64,000 nucleotides of DNA from an uncultured Atopobium sp. Lineage in GTDB: Bacteria > Actinomycetota > Coriobacteriia > Coriobacteriales > Atopobiaceae. The stretch covers positions 1-64,000 of the forward strand of contig CAMPVF010000007.1 in assembly GCA_946997485.1 (NCBI GenBank). Reading direction: 5' to 3'. The position numbers and the translations under genes are program-made. The notes under the pieces were generated by a model that saw nothing but the letters and a program-made list of their open reading frames with translations, searched no databases and was not told the origin of the DNA. Below are positions 45,609-55,400 of this stretch, one piece after another (within the stretch, counting starts at the first letter, position 1; every line of letters begins with the position of its first letter).

Positions 45609-47270
45609 ATGGCAAACGCAGCAATTAAGCGCGCTTTACTTTCGGTTACAAACAAGGATGGTATTTGCGAATTTGCTACTCGCCTCGTCCACGATTTTGG
45701 TGTTGAAATTTTAAGTACGGGCGGCACGGCACGCGTGTTAGAAGCCGCCGGCATTACCGTTACGCACGTTGAGGACTACACTGCCTCGCCCGAAATGATG
45801 GGCGGACGTGTTAAAACGCTGCACCCGCGCATTCATGGCGGCCTGTTATGCAGGCGCGATAATGAGCGCGACTTGCAGGATGCACGCGAAAACAACATTC
45901 CGATGATCGACCTTGTATGCGTTAATCTCTACGCATTTGAAAAAACAATAGAAACGCCTGGTTGCAGCCTTGAAGATGCAGTTGAGCACATCGACATTGG
46001 TGGTCCTTCGATGCTGCGCAGTGCTGCAAAAAACTTTGCGGCAGTAACCACGGTGTGCGACCCTGCCGACTACGAGCGCGTTCTTGCAGAAATGCACGCA
46101 CACGCAGGACACACAACGATCGCGCTTAGAAGTGAGCTTGCGCGCAAAGTATTTGCAACAACGGCGCACTACGACACAGCAATAACGGCATATTTAACGA
46201 GCACGGCAAACAAGCAGGCGGCAAACAGCCAGACGGCACCTACAACAAACAGCGCGGATGTACGTGCCACGCCAAACGAAGCGCCATTCTCTCAACCATT
46301 TCCTGAGCAGTTTACGTGCACATATACCAAGCAAATGGATTTGCGCTATGGAGAAAACCCCCATCAGCGCGCGGCGTTTTATGGAGAGGCTGCGGCAAAC
46401 GCGCACAGTGTTGCCAAGGCAACGCAGCTACAGGGCAAAGAGCTGTCGTACAACAACTTGCTTGACACCGATGCCGCATGGAGCGCAGTGTGTGAGTTTA
46501 CTGCGCCTGCTGTTGTTATCTTAAAACACCAAAACCCGTGCGGCTCTGCTGTAGCGTCTACGGTAACAGAGGCGTACAAGCGCGCCTTTGCCTGCGATCC
46601 AAAAAGCGCGTTTGGCGGCATTATTGCAGCTAATCGCGAAATTGACTTAGATTTTGTAACAGAATTTGCCGACGTTAATAAACAATTTGTCGAAGTTATT
46701 ATCGCCCCGTCATTTAGCAGCGCCGCGCTCGAACGTCTTTCAAAGCGTAAAAATTTGCGCGTACTTGCAACAGGTGGGCTCGACCATGAAGAAGCGCTTG
46801 AGCTTAAGAGTATTGGTGGCGGGCTGCTAGTGCAAACGCGCGACAGCGTAAGCGAAGCGCCGGAAGACTTTACCTGCGTAACTACAAAAAAACCAACCAC
46901 GTCGCAAATGCAAGATTTGCTCTTTGCGTGGAAGGTGTGCAAAACGGTAAAATCAAACGCCATTTTAATTGCAAAAAATAATGCAGGTATTGGGCTTGGG
47001 TGCGGACAGCCAAACCGCGTTGATAGCGCGATTATGGCGTGCGAACGTGCGGCTGAAGCGGCGGAGCGAATGAGCATTGCAGCCAACGATTTTGCCTGCG
47101 CATCTGATGCGTTTTTCCCGTTTAGAGACGATGTTGATGAGCTTGCAAAACGTGGCGTGAGCTGCATTATTCAGCCTGGCGGATCGATACGCGATGAAGA
47201 GTGCATTGCCGCAGCAAACGAGCATGGTATCGCGATGATTTTTACGGGATATAGGCACTTTAGGCACTAA
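45609..47270 (+). CDS. purH: Bifunctional AICAR transformylase / IMP cyclohydrolase PurH
   Basis: PurH makes the last two steps of purine synthesis, from AICAR to IMP. The 553-residue product has an MGS-like IMP cyclohydrolase domain (about 1-200; LLSVTNKDGI, STGGTARVLEAAG, GGRVKTLHPRIHGG) and an AICAR transformylase domain (about 225-553; DLRYGENPHQRAA, LKHQNPCG, SAFGGIIAANR, GCGQPNRVD, IQPGGSIRDEE). A Thr/Asn-rich linker of about 35 residues between them explains the extra length. The ATG at 45609 follows AAGAAAGGG; the frame stays open far upstream but without a start site. It stands alone, away from other pur genes. Confidence 0.96.
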   Translation: MANAAIKRALLSVTNKDGICEFATRLVHDFGVEILSTGGTARVLEAAGITVTHVEDYTASPEMMGGRVKTLHPRIHGGLLCRRDNERDLQDARENNIPMIDLVCVNLYAFEKTIETPGCSLEDAVEHIDIGGPSMLRSAAKNFAAVTTVCDPADYERVLAEMHAHAGHTTIALRSELARKVFATTAHYDTAITAYLTSTANKQAANSQTAPTTNSADVRATPNEAPFSQPFPEQFTCTYTKQMDLRYGENPHQRAAFYGEAAANAHSVAKATQLQGKELSYNNLLDTDAAWSAVCEFTAPAVVILKHQNPCGSAVASTVTEAYKRAFACDPKSAFGGIIAANREIDLDFVTEFADVNKQFVEVIIAPSFSSAALERLSKRKNLRVLATGGLDHEEALELKSIGGGLLVQTRDSVSEAPEDFTCVTTKKPTTSQMQDLLFAWKVCKTVKSNAILIAKNNAGIGLGCGQPNRVDSAIMACERAAEAAERMSIAANDFACASDAFFPFRDDVDELAKRGVSCIIQPGGSIRDEECIAAANEHGIAMIFTGYRHFRH

Positions 47271-47359
47271 CACGCGCTACTTGTTTGAAGCTTGTTTGTA
47301 GCTTGTTTATAGCTTGCAAGGGCATACTGCAGCGTGCGCATACACACAACGCAGGTACA

Positions 47360-47447
47360 AAAAAGCGGGAACCAACACAAAATCCTATCGAGAGTGTAGT
47401 CTGACGTTTTAGATTAACTCTCACTAGAACTTGTGTGTTCCCGCTTT
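47360..47447 (-). terminator. Long stem-loop terminator between purH and the DUF5648 gene
   Basis: AAAAGCGGGAACCAACACAA (47360 on) pairs with TTGTGTGTTCCCGCTTT (to 47447) with a 2-base bulge. The 50-base apical part holds an internal stem, GAGAGT (47390) / ACTCTC (47417). On the minus strand the stem ends in a six-T run, so it terminates the DUF5648 gene and probably purH too. Confidence 0.8.
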
Positions 47448-47565
47448 AAGCTAGCATAATCTCATACACTACGTGCGCCCACGTGTCTTCGCGCTTATAT
47501 GCTCTTATGCGACCGTCGCGACAAAACATACGTAGACATACTCGTGGTATACCAGCAATCTCCCA

Positions 47566-48654
47566 CTATTTCACAACGTACCAATTAATATCTTGTTTTA
47601 CCCAGCCATCCTTAACGCACTTGTTGATTTCATCCTCGTCAGCTGTGAAAAGGTGTGTAAATTTATCCGTATACGGATTGAACAGTGTTACCATACCAAC
47701 TGCACCTTTTGCATCCTTATCAGCGCTGTAGAATTTAACACCTTCATCAATCCAGCCTGCCTTTACACAACTGGCAATATCGTCGGCTTTCTTCGTGTAG
47801 TAGTGATCACCTGACCAACGGTTATACAAACGGTGTACTTCAACGCCTTTACCACGTGGTGTTTTTCCAACAACTTTCTCAAAGTTCCAACCTATTTTTA
47901 CAAGATTGTCTTTTTCTACTGGATTGATGGTATAAAGGTGCTCATGAGAGTAAGGATTGTACAGGCGATACATGGTTCCATCGCCAAATTCATCCTTTTC
48001 CATACTCGCTTTAACCTTAGGTGGCAAACAGTCGGTTACAATATCATAATTGCTTTCAAAATTTTCGACATTAGTATATTGCTTAAGGTTTTCGAAATAT
48101 AAAGCTCTAGTTGGATTCTCGTCGCTGTAATTCATGATTGAAATTCGTTTAAGCTGAGGATTATCCTTATAGCGTGACGCAAACTCATTAAGGATGGAGT
48201 CGACTTCTGGAGCATATCCGACTGTTCTAATTTCTAAAGATGAAATATTAGGCATATTGTCAAGATCGCTTAAATCGCCTATAACACCGTCTGCAACGCG
48301 GCGAAAAACCGAAAGATTTTTTATCTTTTTAAGGTCGCCATAGGTAAATCCGCTTGTTTGAATACGCTTATAATCATCCCTAGATAAATTCATGTCTAAT
48401 GAATCATATGCAATAACTTTTAGTGCTGGATTTTTAAACCGATACACGGTGTTATCAGTAGGATTGGCAACTTTTTCAGGACCATCTGGTATGGTGAGAG
48501 GGTCAAAATAGCTGTATGCAAAATAGCTGTGTTCACCACCTGTACCACCATCGGCAAATACTTGTGGAGCAGTAACGCAAAGTGCAGCAGCCGATCCCGC
48601 AGCCAAGCTAAGAGAAAGACCGCAGCTGACAACCGCTTTTGCAATTGGTTTCAT
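47566..48654 (-). CDS. Secreted protein with LRR-like region and three DUF5648 repeats
   Basis: A 362-residue exported protein. The signal peptide is about residues 1-34 (cleavage near VFADGG). The central part (about 50-215) contains short leucine-rich-like segments (DLKKIKNLSVFRRV, NMPNISSLEIR, NPQLKRISIMNY) resembling degenerate LRRs. Three DUF5648 repeats fill the last 135 residues (YRLYNPYSHEHLYT, HRLYNRWSGDHYYT, VTLFNPYTDKFTHLFT). These repeats are the same type as in the two giant glycosidases but more diverged. The protein has no catalytic domain I recognise and may be a surface binding protein. GAAAGG precedes the ATG. Confidence 0.85.
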   Translation of the reverse strand: MKPIAKAVVSCGLSLSLAAGSAAALCVTAPQVFADGGTGGEHSYFAYSYFDPLTIPDGPEKVANPTDNTVYRFKNPALKVIAYDSLDMNLSRDDYKRIQTSGFTYGDLKKIKNLSVFRRVADGVIGDLSDLDNMPNISSLEIRTVGYAPEVDSILNEFASRYKDNPQLKRISIMNYSDENPTRALYFENLKQYTNVENFESNYDIVTDCLPPKVKASMEKDEFGDGTMYRLYNPYSHEHLYTINPVEKDNLVKIGWNFEKVVGKTPRGKGVEVHRLYNRWSGDHYYTKKADDIASCVKAGWIDEGVKFYSADKDAKGAVGMVTLFNPYTDKFTHLFTADEDEINKCVKDGWVKQDINWYVVK

Positions 48655-48837
48655 GAGACATCCTTTCAGATTGGCGAATGTTACTTGTAGTATAAGCCTC
48701 TAAAAGTATGAGTGCAATGAATTGATATGCAGCCAATCGTTGGGATGAAACGTGTTCACTCGTTGGAAAAAGCCTGGTAAACATATGTGAGCGAATGAGA
48801 CACACATACACGCATGTAACCATATGCGTGTAACCAT

Positions 48838-48868
48838 ACTAAAACGGTGCGCAGGACGCGCACCGTTT
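48838..48868 (-). terminator. Terminator of cspA
   Basis: AAACGGTGCGC and GCGCACCGTTT are perfectly complementary around a short loop, within a wider ACTAA/TTAGT pair. It lies about 20 bases beyond the cspA stop on the minus strand. Confidence 0.75.
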
Positions 48869-48887
48869 GTGTTAGTATGCGTTAGCG

Positions 48888-49091
48888 TTATGCTCGGCGA
48901 ACGTTGGAAGCCTGAAGCTTGCCATTCTGACCAGTGGTTACATCAAACTCAACAGCCTGACCTTCTTCAAGTGTTTTGAAGCCGTCCATTTGAATTTCAC
49001 TAAAGTGAACAAACAAATCGTCGCCGTCTTCACGAGAAATAAAGCCGTAGCCCTTGTCTGGATTGAACCACTTAACCGTACCTTGAGCCAT
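48888..49091 (-). CDS. cspA: Cold-shock domain protein
   Basis: A 67-residue single cold-shock domain that binds single-stranded nucleic acid and acts as an RNA chaperone. The RNP1 motif (KGYGFI) and RNP2 motif (LFVHF) are intact and the length is typical. AGAAAGG precedes the ATG. It is a single gene with its own terminator and a likely long 5' leader (about 165 bases to the AT-rich promoter region), as is common for csp genes. Confidence 0.96.
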   Translation of the reverse strand: MAQGTVKWFNPDKGYGFISREDGDDLFVHFSEIQMDGFKTLEEGQAVEFDVTTGQNGKLQASNVRRA

Positions 49092-49258
49092 GTCGTGCCT
49101 TTCTAACTAGTCCCGAAGGACATAAACGACGCGCGCTACGCAGCACGCGCAATGCCAAGCAATTCAGTACCCATGGAGCACAACCCGCACGTGGCACGTG
49201 ACCGAAAACCACGTGTGACGTGTGCGATGCTTGCTCGAGGAACGTCGATTGCTCTTCT

Positions 49259-49290
49259 ATAATACCCTAAAAGTTATATAAAATGTTCAA
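49259..49290 (-). promoter_or_regulatory. AT-rich candidate promoter of cspA
   Basis: A TATTAT box (49259-49264 on the minus strand) stands in a strongly AT-rich stretch. A TTGAAC sequence lies upstream at 49285-49290, 20 bases away, which is wider than ideal. If used, the leader would be about 160 bases. Confidence 0.3.
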
Positions 49291-49349
49291 GAAATATTCA
49301 CACAATTGAAGTTTTTATGACGAAAGCGCAACACAGGTAGTTTTCACCA

Positions 49350-49742
49350 TTAGTTGAGGGCGTCATTAAGCGCATGAAAACGATATGGTGGCTGTGTTCC
49401 GTCGCAGTTAAACGCATGTTCAATGGCTTCTGCCTTGTCGAGCGCGTCGCAGCACGCATCATCAGCATCGCAGCGGTCGTACAGCAGCGCTTCCTTGCGC
49501 AACACGAAGGCAATTTCGTGCGAAACGTCGGCGCCAATACCCGAAAGTTCCATCATGATAACAAGCGACTGCGGAGCCAGCGTTTGCACCACGCCCGGTG
49601 ACAAATTGAGCAGCTCACCAATTGCACCATCAACATCGCCAAGAAGTGAAAGGTCGCCTTCCTTCCACGCGCGCGTAAGCGGCAGCGTAATTGAACTCAC
49701 AAACTTTTTGAGGGCTTCTTCGAGATAATCCTTGTGAAGCAT
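49350..49742 (-). CDS. Conserved-looking hypothetical protein (130 aa)
   Basis: I do not recognise the family with confidence. From the ATG at 49742 (AGAAAGGA upstream) the product is a soluble, mostly helical protein of 130 residues starting MLHKDYLEEALKKFVSS; the frame extends upstream without a site. This beginning resembles small uncharacterised Firmicute/Actinobacterial proteins that open with a similar short helix. There are several cysteines (CDADDACCDALDK). It follows ruvB by 100 bases on the same strand and may be the last gene of that operon. Confidence 0.6.
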   Translation of the reverse strand: MLHKDYLEEALKKFVSSITLPLTRAWKEGDLSLLGDVDGAIGELLNLSPGVVQTLAPQSLVIMMELSGIGADVSHEIAFVLRKEALLYDRCDADDACCDALDKAEAIEHAFNCDGTQPPYRFHALNDALN

Positions 49743-49842
49743 AGCTATCCTTTCTGCTGGCATGTAAACGTGCTGGCATGTAAACGCGCACGATTGCGAG
49801 ACGTTTGGCACGCACGAAGCAACATGCTAACGATTTGCCACC

Positions 49843-50952
49843 TTACTGCGACATTGGCGCAGGTAATCCTACGTGTTCAAACGCCATACTCGTAGCTTGC
49901 CTTCCCTGGGGCGTACGCACGAGCAAGCCTTGTTGCAGCAAATATGGCTCGTAGACATCCTCAAGCGTTGCCGGATCTTCGCCCACTGCAGACGACAGCG
50001 TGGTAAGACCCACCGGACGGCCGCGGAACGTTTTGCACAACGCATCGAGAATTTTTTTGTCCATCCAATCGAGGCCAAGCTCATCGATTTCAAAAAATTT
50101 AAGCGCGTCGCTGGCAACATCCCAGCTAATAGTACCCGCAGCCCGCACCTGTGCATAGTCGCGCACGCGCTTAAGTAGGCGGTTTGCCAAACGCGGCGTA
50201 CCACGCGAACGCGAAGCAATTTCGAGCGCACCCTGCCTGTCGATGTCCACCTGCAAAATGCCCGCCGAGCGGGTAACAATGGCGGCAAGCTCCTCCACAG
50301 AATAGTAATCGAGCTGGTAGGATATGCCAAAACGGTCGCGTAAAGGACCGCTTAGCAAACCGGTACGTGTAGTGGCGCCAATCAGCGTAAAGTGCGGCAA
50401 ATCGAGACGAATCGAGCGTGCAGCCGGGCCTTTACCAATAACAATGTCGAGCACAAAGTCTTCCATGGCGGGGTATAGTACTTCTTCAATTTGGTGATTA
50501 AGGCGGTGGATTTCGTCGACAAAAAGCACGTCGCCTTCCTCAAGATTGGTAAGAAGCGCTGCTAAATCGCCCGTACGCGTAATGGCTGGACCCGACGTTG
50601 TTTTAAGGCGCGCATTCATCTCGTGCGCCACGATAGATGCAAGCGTTGTTTTACCCAAACCCGGAGGGCCCGAAAAAAGCACGTGGTCAAGCGTTTCGTT
50701 GCGCTCTTTTGCAGCCGAAATAAGCACGCGCATGTTTTCGCGGACACGCGTTTGACCGCAATAATCGCTCAGCGTTTCGGGGCGAAGTGAGCGCTCAACA
50801 TCAATATCCTCATCGGTGCAGGTAGGGTCAACGTTACGCGGTAGTGCGGCAGCGGGCGAACTTTCGTGCGCGGAAGCGTATGCAGCTGTGTGCACGTTAC
50901 CCTGCGTGCTCGGCTCGTCTTCAAATAAATTGTCGTGCGTGTTTTCCCACAT
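49843..50952 (-). CDS. ruvB: Holliday junction branch migration ATPase RuvB
   Basis: RuvB forms hexameric motors that drive branch migration with RuvA. The 369-residue product has Walker A GPPGLGKTT, Walker B VDEIH, sensor motif GATTRTG and the arginine-finger region PLRDRFG, then a winged-helix C terminus. It has an Asn/Ala-rich N-terminal extension of about 40 residues compared with the usual 335. GTAAGGA precedes the ATG. It is 156 bases downstream of ruvA, the largest gap in the ruvCAB series, filled by GC-rich DNA. Confidence 0.96.
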   Translation of the reverse strand: MWENTHDNLFEDEPSTQGNVHTAAYASAHESSPAAALPRNVDPTCTDEDIDVERSLRPETLSDYCGQTRVRENMRVLISAAKERNETLDHVLFSGPPGLGKTTLASIVAHEMNARLKTTSGPAITRTGDLAALLTNLEEGDVLFVDEIHRLNHQIEEVLYPAMEDFVLDIVIGKGPAARSIRLDLPHFTLIGATTRTGLLSGPLRDRFGISYQLDYYSVEELAAIVTRSAGILQVDIDRQGALEIASRSRGTPRLANRLLKRVRDYAQVRAAGTISWDVASDALKFFEIDELGLDWMDKKILDALCKTFRGRPVGLTTLSSAVGEDPATLEDVYEPYLLQQGLLVRTPQGRQATSMAFEHVGLPAPMSQ

Positions 50953-51108
50953 ACGTTATCCTTACCTTACGTTATACGATGCATACCTGCAAATAGTGCA
51001 CGGTTCGCGTTGCACCAGGTGGCGCGTTGCTCCAGATGACTCCAGGCGGCGCGGAGTGCGGCCCGTGCACAGCGCAGGCTCGCGCCCGTGCGGCGTGCGC
51101 GTCCTTTA

Positions 51109-51735
51109 TTATAACCCTCGCGCAAGGCTACGTAATGCCTGCGCTACCAGCGATTCTGCTGTTTGATTATCCGTGCTACAGCCTTCAAGCGCACGTTCAA
51201 TTTCTACCGCCGTAAAGCCCATCGATGCAAGCGCTGCACGCGCATCAAACATCGGATCGCCGCGCTGCTCTAAAGACGCCGCTTTTGCGCTTGGTGCGGC
51301 TGCAGATACGCACCCTTGCAGCTCACCTGTGCGTGCACACATATCGGCAAGCTCAAGCAGCAGGCGCTGTGCCTTCTTTTTTCCAACACCACTTACCTGC
51401 GACATCGCCGCCACATCCTGCGTTTGTGCAATCGTGAGCAGCTGCGAAGGTGTATACAGCGACAAAATTGCCAGGGCGAGTTTTGGCCCCACGCCCGAAA
51501 TGCTAATAATAGTATCGAACATAAGACGCTCGTACGCATCAGCAAATCCATACAGCTCAAGGGCATTTTCTTTTACGATCATACGCGTGAGCAACACAAA
51601 CGGACTTCCCTTTTCGGCTGGCAGGTGTGCTGCGCAGCTTGCCGAAATGCCCAGCTCATAGCCAACGCCAGCCACATCAATTATTACGTGTGAGCTTGTA
51701 AGCTCAACGAGCGTTCCCGAAAGCTGTACAATCAT
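51109..51735 (-). CDS. ruvA: Holliday junction DNA-binding protein RuvA
   Basis: RuvA binds four-way junctions as a tetramer and loads RuvB. The 208-residue product has the OB-fold N terminus (MIVQLSGTLVE), two helix-hairpin-helix motifs (ISGVGPKLALAIL and VSGVGKKKAQRLL), and the C-terminal RuvB-binding domain (ALASMGFTAVEIERAL). Its ATG overlaps the ruvC stop (ATGA), so the pair is translationally coupled. Confidence 0.96.
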   Translation of the reverse strand: MIVQLSGTLVELTSSHVIIDVAGVGYELGISASCAAHLPAEKGSPFVLLTRMIVKENALELYGFADAYERLMFDTIISISGVGPKLALAILSLYTPSQLLTIAQTQDVAAMSQVSGVGKKKAQRLLLELADMCARTGELQGCVSAAAPSAKAASLEQRGDPMFDARAALASMGFTAVEIERALEGCSTDNQTAESLVAQALRSLARGL

Positions 51736-52385
51736 GAGCTATTTCTCCTGCTTTGTCGTGTTTTGTTCATAACGTTACCCTTACCATGTGCATAATCGGC
51801 GTGCGCCTGTGTTGCCGCCTGCGTGTGCTCACGTGCAAGCGCGCGCTCGTAGGCCTGCTGCGCAGTAAGCTGCTCGAGCATTTGCACAGATGCCGATTTA
51901 TACGCCAAACGCTGCGTGCTTTGAGCATTGTGATGGCAAATAGCTGCGGCAAGCGCATCAGCGCAGTGATCGGGTCTGGGGTCGTGGTCGAGTTTAAGAA
52001 TCGTGCGCACCATATAGATAACCTGGCGCTTATCTGCCGAACCCGTGCCAACAACAGCCTGTTTTATCTGCATAGGCGTGTACTCGCCCAGTACAATGCC
52101 TGCCCGTGCACACGCAACCAGCGCCGCGCCGCGGGCATGGGCAGTAGCAATTGCCGAAGCGGTGTTCTCGCCAAAAAATATCTTTTCGATAGCAACTTCA
52201 GCAGGTGCATATGTACAAATTGCCTGCTCAATGCCATCGTAAATACTACCCAACCGACGGTCAAGCGATTCTGCAGCATGCGTGGTAATGCAGCCGTACG
52301 CGCGCGCACGACACACACTGCCCTTCGTTTCGATAATGCCCCAGCCCGTATGCGCAAGTCCGGGGTCGATGCCAAGAATAATCAT
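51732..52385 (-). CDS. ruvC: Holliday junction resolvase RuvC
   Basis: RuvC cuts Holliday junctions made and moved by RuvAB. The 217-residue product has the acidic active-site motifs GIDPGLAHTG, IEKIFFGENT and DHCADALAAA. It is about 45 residues longer than usual because of a Gln/Ala-rich C-terminal tail. It is 48 bases downstream of the NadE-like gene on the same strand and overlaps ruvA by 4 bases. Confidence 0.95.
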   Translation of the reverse strand: MIILGIDPGLAHTGWGIIETKGSVCRARAYGCITTHAAESLDRRLGSIYDGIEQAICTYAPAEVAIEKIFFGENTASAIATAHARGAALVACARAGIVLGEYTPMQIKQAVVGTGSADKRQVIYMVRTILKLDHDPRPDHCADALAAAICHHNAQSTQRLAYKSASVQMLEQLTAQQAYERALAREHTQAATQAHADYAHGKGNVMNKTRQSRRNSS

Positions 52386-52433
52386 GCTACCAGCTCATTT
52401 ACCTAAAACACAGTTGAAATTGCTGCGCTGCAG

Positions 52434-55400
52434 CTAATTAATCGAAAACGGATTGTTAGATGCATTGTGATGCTCAGCATTAACAACGCCCTGCGTGCTT
52501 GCAATCACAGCGTCAAGTGCAGCGTCATTGAACCCCTTCGACGCGGACGTATGCGTGCCATGCGCTTTGTCGTTTTGTGCATCGGCGCGCGCTTTCGCTT
52601 TTGCGTCACGCTGGTCGAGCTTCTCTAAATATGCACGCGTATGCATACAATCAACAATATACCCCAGCAAAAATACCAAATGTTCTTTTGCATGCCGCTT
52701 GTCTGCCGCAGTTACCTGCTCTTTTGATTCTATCGAATTTAACAATGCATCCATGATGTAAAAACCTGAATCGGGGTTATCATGGGCAGCAACTTCAATT
52801 GTTGACATTAAATGCACAATCATCTCATCTGGTGTTGGCGCATGCACCACGCCATCTGCATCCACCCCACCTGCAGGTCTATATAGCTGCGCATCGAGCT
52901 CGTCCTCATCTAAATTCTGCAAAAATTCGTCAATCGAACCGGCACCTGCTGCATTACGTGCACGCTGAATGGTGTCTTGCACATCGGGCACCTGAGGCTC
53001 ATCAGCCTCATCATCCGCATCAAGGTCATCAAACTCATCGAGCTCATCATCTTCGTCCTTGTGAGCGTGCGAATGCGAAATCTCGGCACCCATTTCCGTA
53101 AGCGCATGTTCAATAGCTTCAATTTTGTTGCGAATTTCGGGCGGCAACTTTGTTACGTCGATGGGTTCGCCATCCATATCGGTAAGCTCGGCAGATGCCT
53201 CTATGTGATGCACATCACCATTGTGGTCTTGCGTCGATTTTTTTATCCGAGAAAACACATCGTGCAGCTGCTTTGCAATGTCTTCGGGATTGCTCGCGCC
53301 ATTAATATACATAACGCCAGTTATATGCCCGTCGTCATCATCACTATCAGAGTCTCTATCGCTTGTTTGCTCGTCTGCGTCATCACTATCGTCCTTGTCA
53401 TCAGAAGAAAAAAGCAGATCGGAAAAATGCCGCATCGCTTGTGCGCGGGCTTCGTTTTCATCCTCTTCATCATCATCGGGATCGGTACCGTCCGCATAAT
53501 AGCTGTCATTGTAGTACGCATCGTATTGCTCGTCAGTAAGTTCATCATCGTCGTAATCGTCATCATCGTAATCGCCAGCATCACAATCGCGCGGCACGTC
53601 GCTATCCAAATCATTGCCACCACGCGTGTTTGGATTATTGGCACCTCTGGTAGTATCGCTGGTAGTATCGTTGTCATCATCACGATTTGCCATGTGAAGG
53701 AGCTGCGCAAACTCGTCAACGTTTTTTATGCCAAACGCTTGCGCAAGCTCCGCAATACTGTCGTTTACAGCAGCGTGCGTGCTTGTTGCATCTGCACCAT
53801 CAGCACACAGGCCATCGGCAAGCTGTGTATCAATATCAGCGCAAGAGGAGTCAACATAGTGCTCCATAACGCTCCGATGCGCATACGGTTTACGTGTGCA
53901 CGTTAAAACGTCACGCAGCGGCACCACGCTCAGCTGCACAACGGGAAACTGCGCACGACGGGTACCCGCTGCATTTGCTATATACTCACACATAACACTG
54001 CGTTCAGGCAAAGGATTGCGATTGATACGAGGCTGCTTATGCAGCATGGCGCGGCGATAGCGCGGGTGCATCATAAACAATGCCCAGTCCAATGCGTTGT
54101 CGAGTACTTTTGGACCTGCAAGCTGTATCTGTTGATACTCATCTGCAAGCTGCGCACGCTCGATCCTAGAATACACGCAGCTAGGCAATACAGGCGATAT
54201 ATCGTTGCGTGCAGCGGCAAGCCGCAAAATATCACAAAGGTACAAATCACCAAAGGGCAGGCATAGTGCAGCAGAAACGAGATCGTTTATGCGACGCGTA
54301 AGGCACGAAAGTTTGGTGAGCGAAGAAAAAAGTGCATACCCATTATTGGCACTCCACTGCGCAACATCGGCATGTACCATTGGCAACTTTGTTAGGGCTA
54401 GCTGCGCTTTTGGCGCGTTAGCCAAATATTCGGGGAGCGTTATGTCGCTTGTATGCACGTGCACCCCCGTTTGTTTCATAAGTCTACTTATACCAGGCTT
54501 ACCCGTACACATGGGGCTGGGCGGCAGGTAAACATGCACGTGCTCACTTCCTAGCGCGTCGCAAAGAAGCACACACAAGAGGTTAGTTGCAAGCGTGCCG
54601 TCTACATAACACGCAGCGTCTGCGCACGCACTCCGTTTCATATAATCAACAACCGCGCAGGTAAGACACTTCCACACAAGGGCATACACCGCGCGAAGTG
54701 AACGCGGCACATCCGCACAATGGTTTACAACTACAGGCGCACGTAGGTTTTGTTCATCGAGCGTCTGCGCATGTTCACGTGCAGCTGTCTTATAGGCTTC
54801 GGCTACAAGGGAAAGTTCAAGATCGTTGTTAGTAGTGGGGAGAAGAACACCTGGATTGATGTCGCTCGCAGGCGCGGGTACTATAGCAGGCACATCAATA
54901 TCAGCAAGCAGCAGCTCATCGTCTTGCGCCGACGCACGGGCAACAACCTGCGCTTGTGGTAGCGCAACAAAACTGCCGCCCATAAAGCAATGATCGGTAT
55001 CAAAGCCGGGTGCCTGCGCATACACAAGCGTAGATATACTCGATGAAATGTGTGGATTGGAAGCAACCATAGACTCAACAGCATACGGCAGCATATGCAG
55101 CATATCAGACGTATCGTTACAAACCTGCTCAAGCAGTATGGGGTGCGCATCGCGCAAAATAACAATGTCGCATAACGCCGCGGACGCGCGCTGCTTTTGG
55201 GTGGCATCGTGCACGACGGGCTTTTGGATGTGCTCAAGGTCTTCACGCGAATAAACCACGCGCCATGTGCGACCACCATATACAAAGGCGTTACCTGCGT
55301 AAACGTGCTTATTATAGATGAAAAATGACATGTAGCGCGCGCTGGGTGAATCAACCAGCTTCATGCTAATGCTCGTAGGACAGTGCAAACTACGTGCAAG

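Noticed and set aside
47360..47447. A small RNA or tRNA-like gene between purH and the DUF5648 gene
   Set aside because: No tRNA arms or CCA-type end are present. The stem with a T-run on the minus strand is explained as a terminator with a large loop.
52977..53906. Plus-strand frame of 309 codons opposite the acidic tail of the NadE-like protein
   Set aside because: It is rich in Ile/Val only because it is antisense to Asp/Glu codons. No start site or known motif is present.
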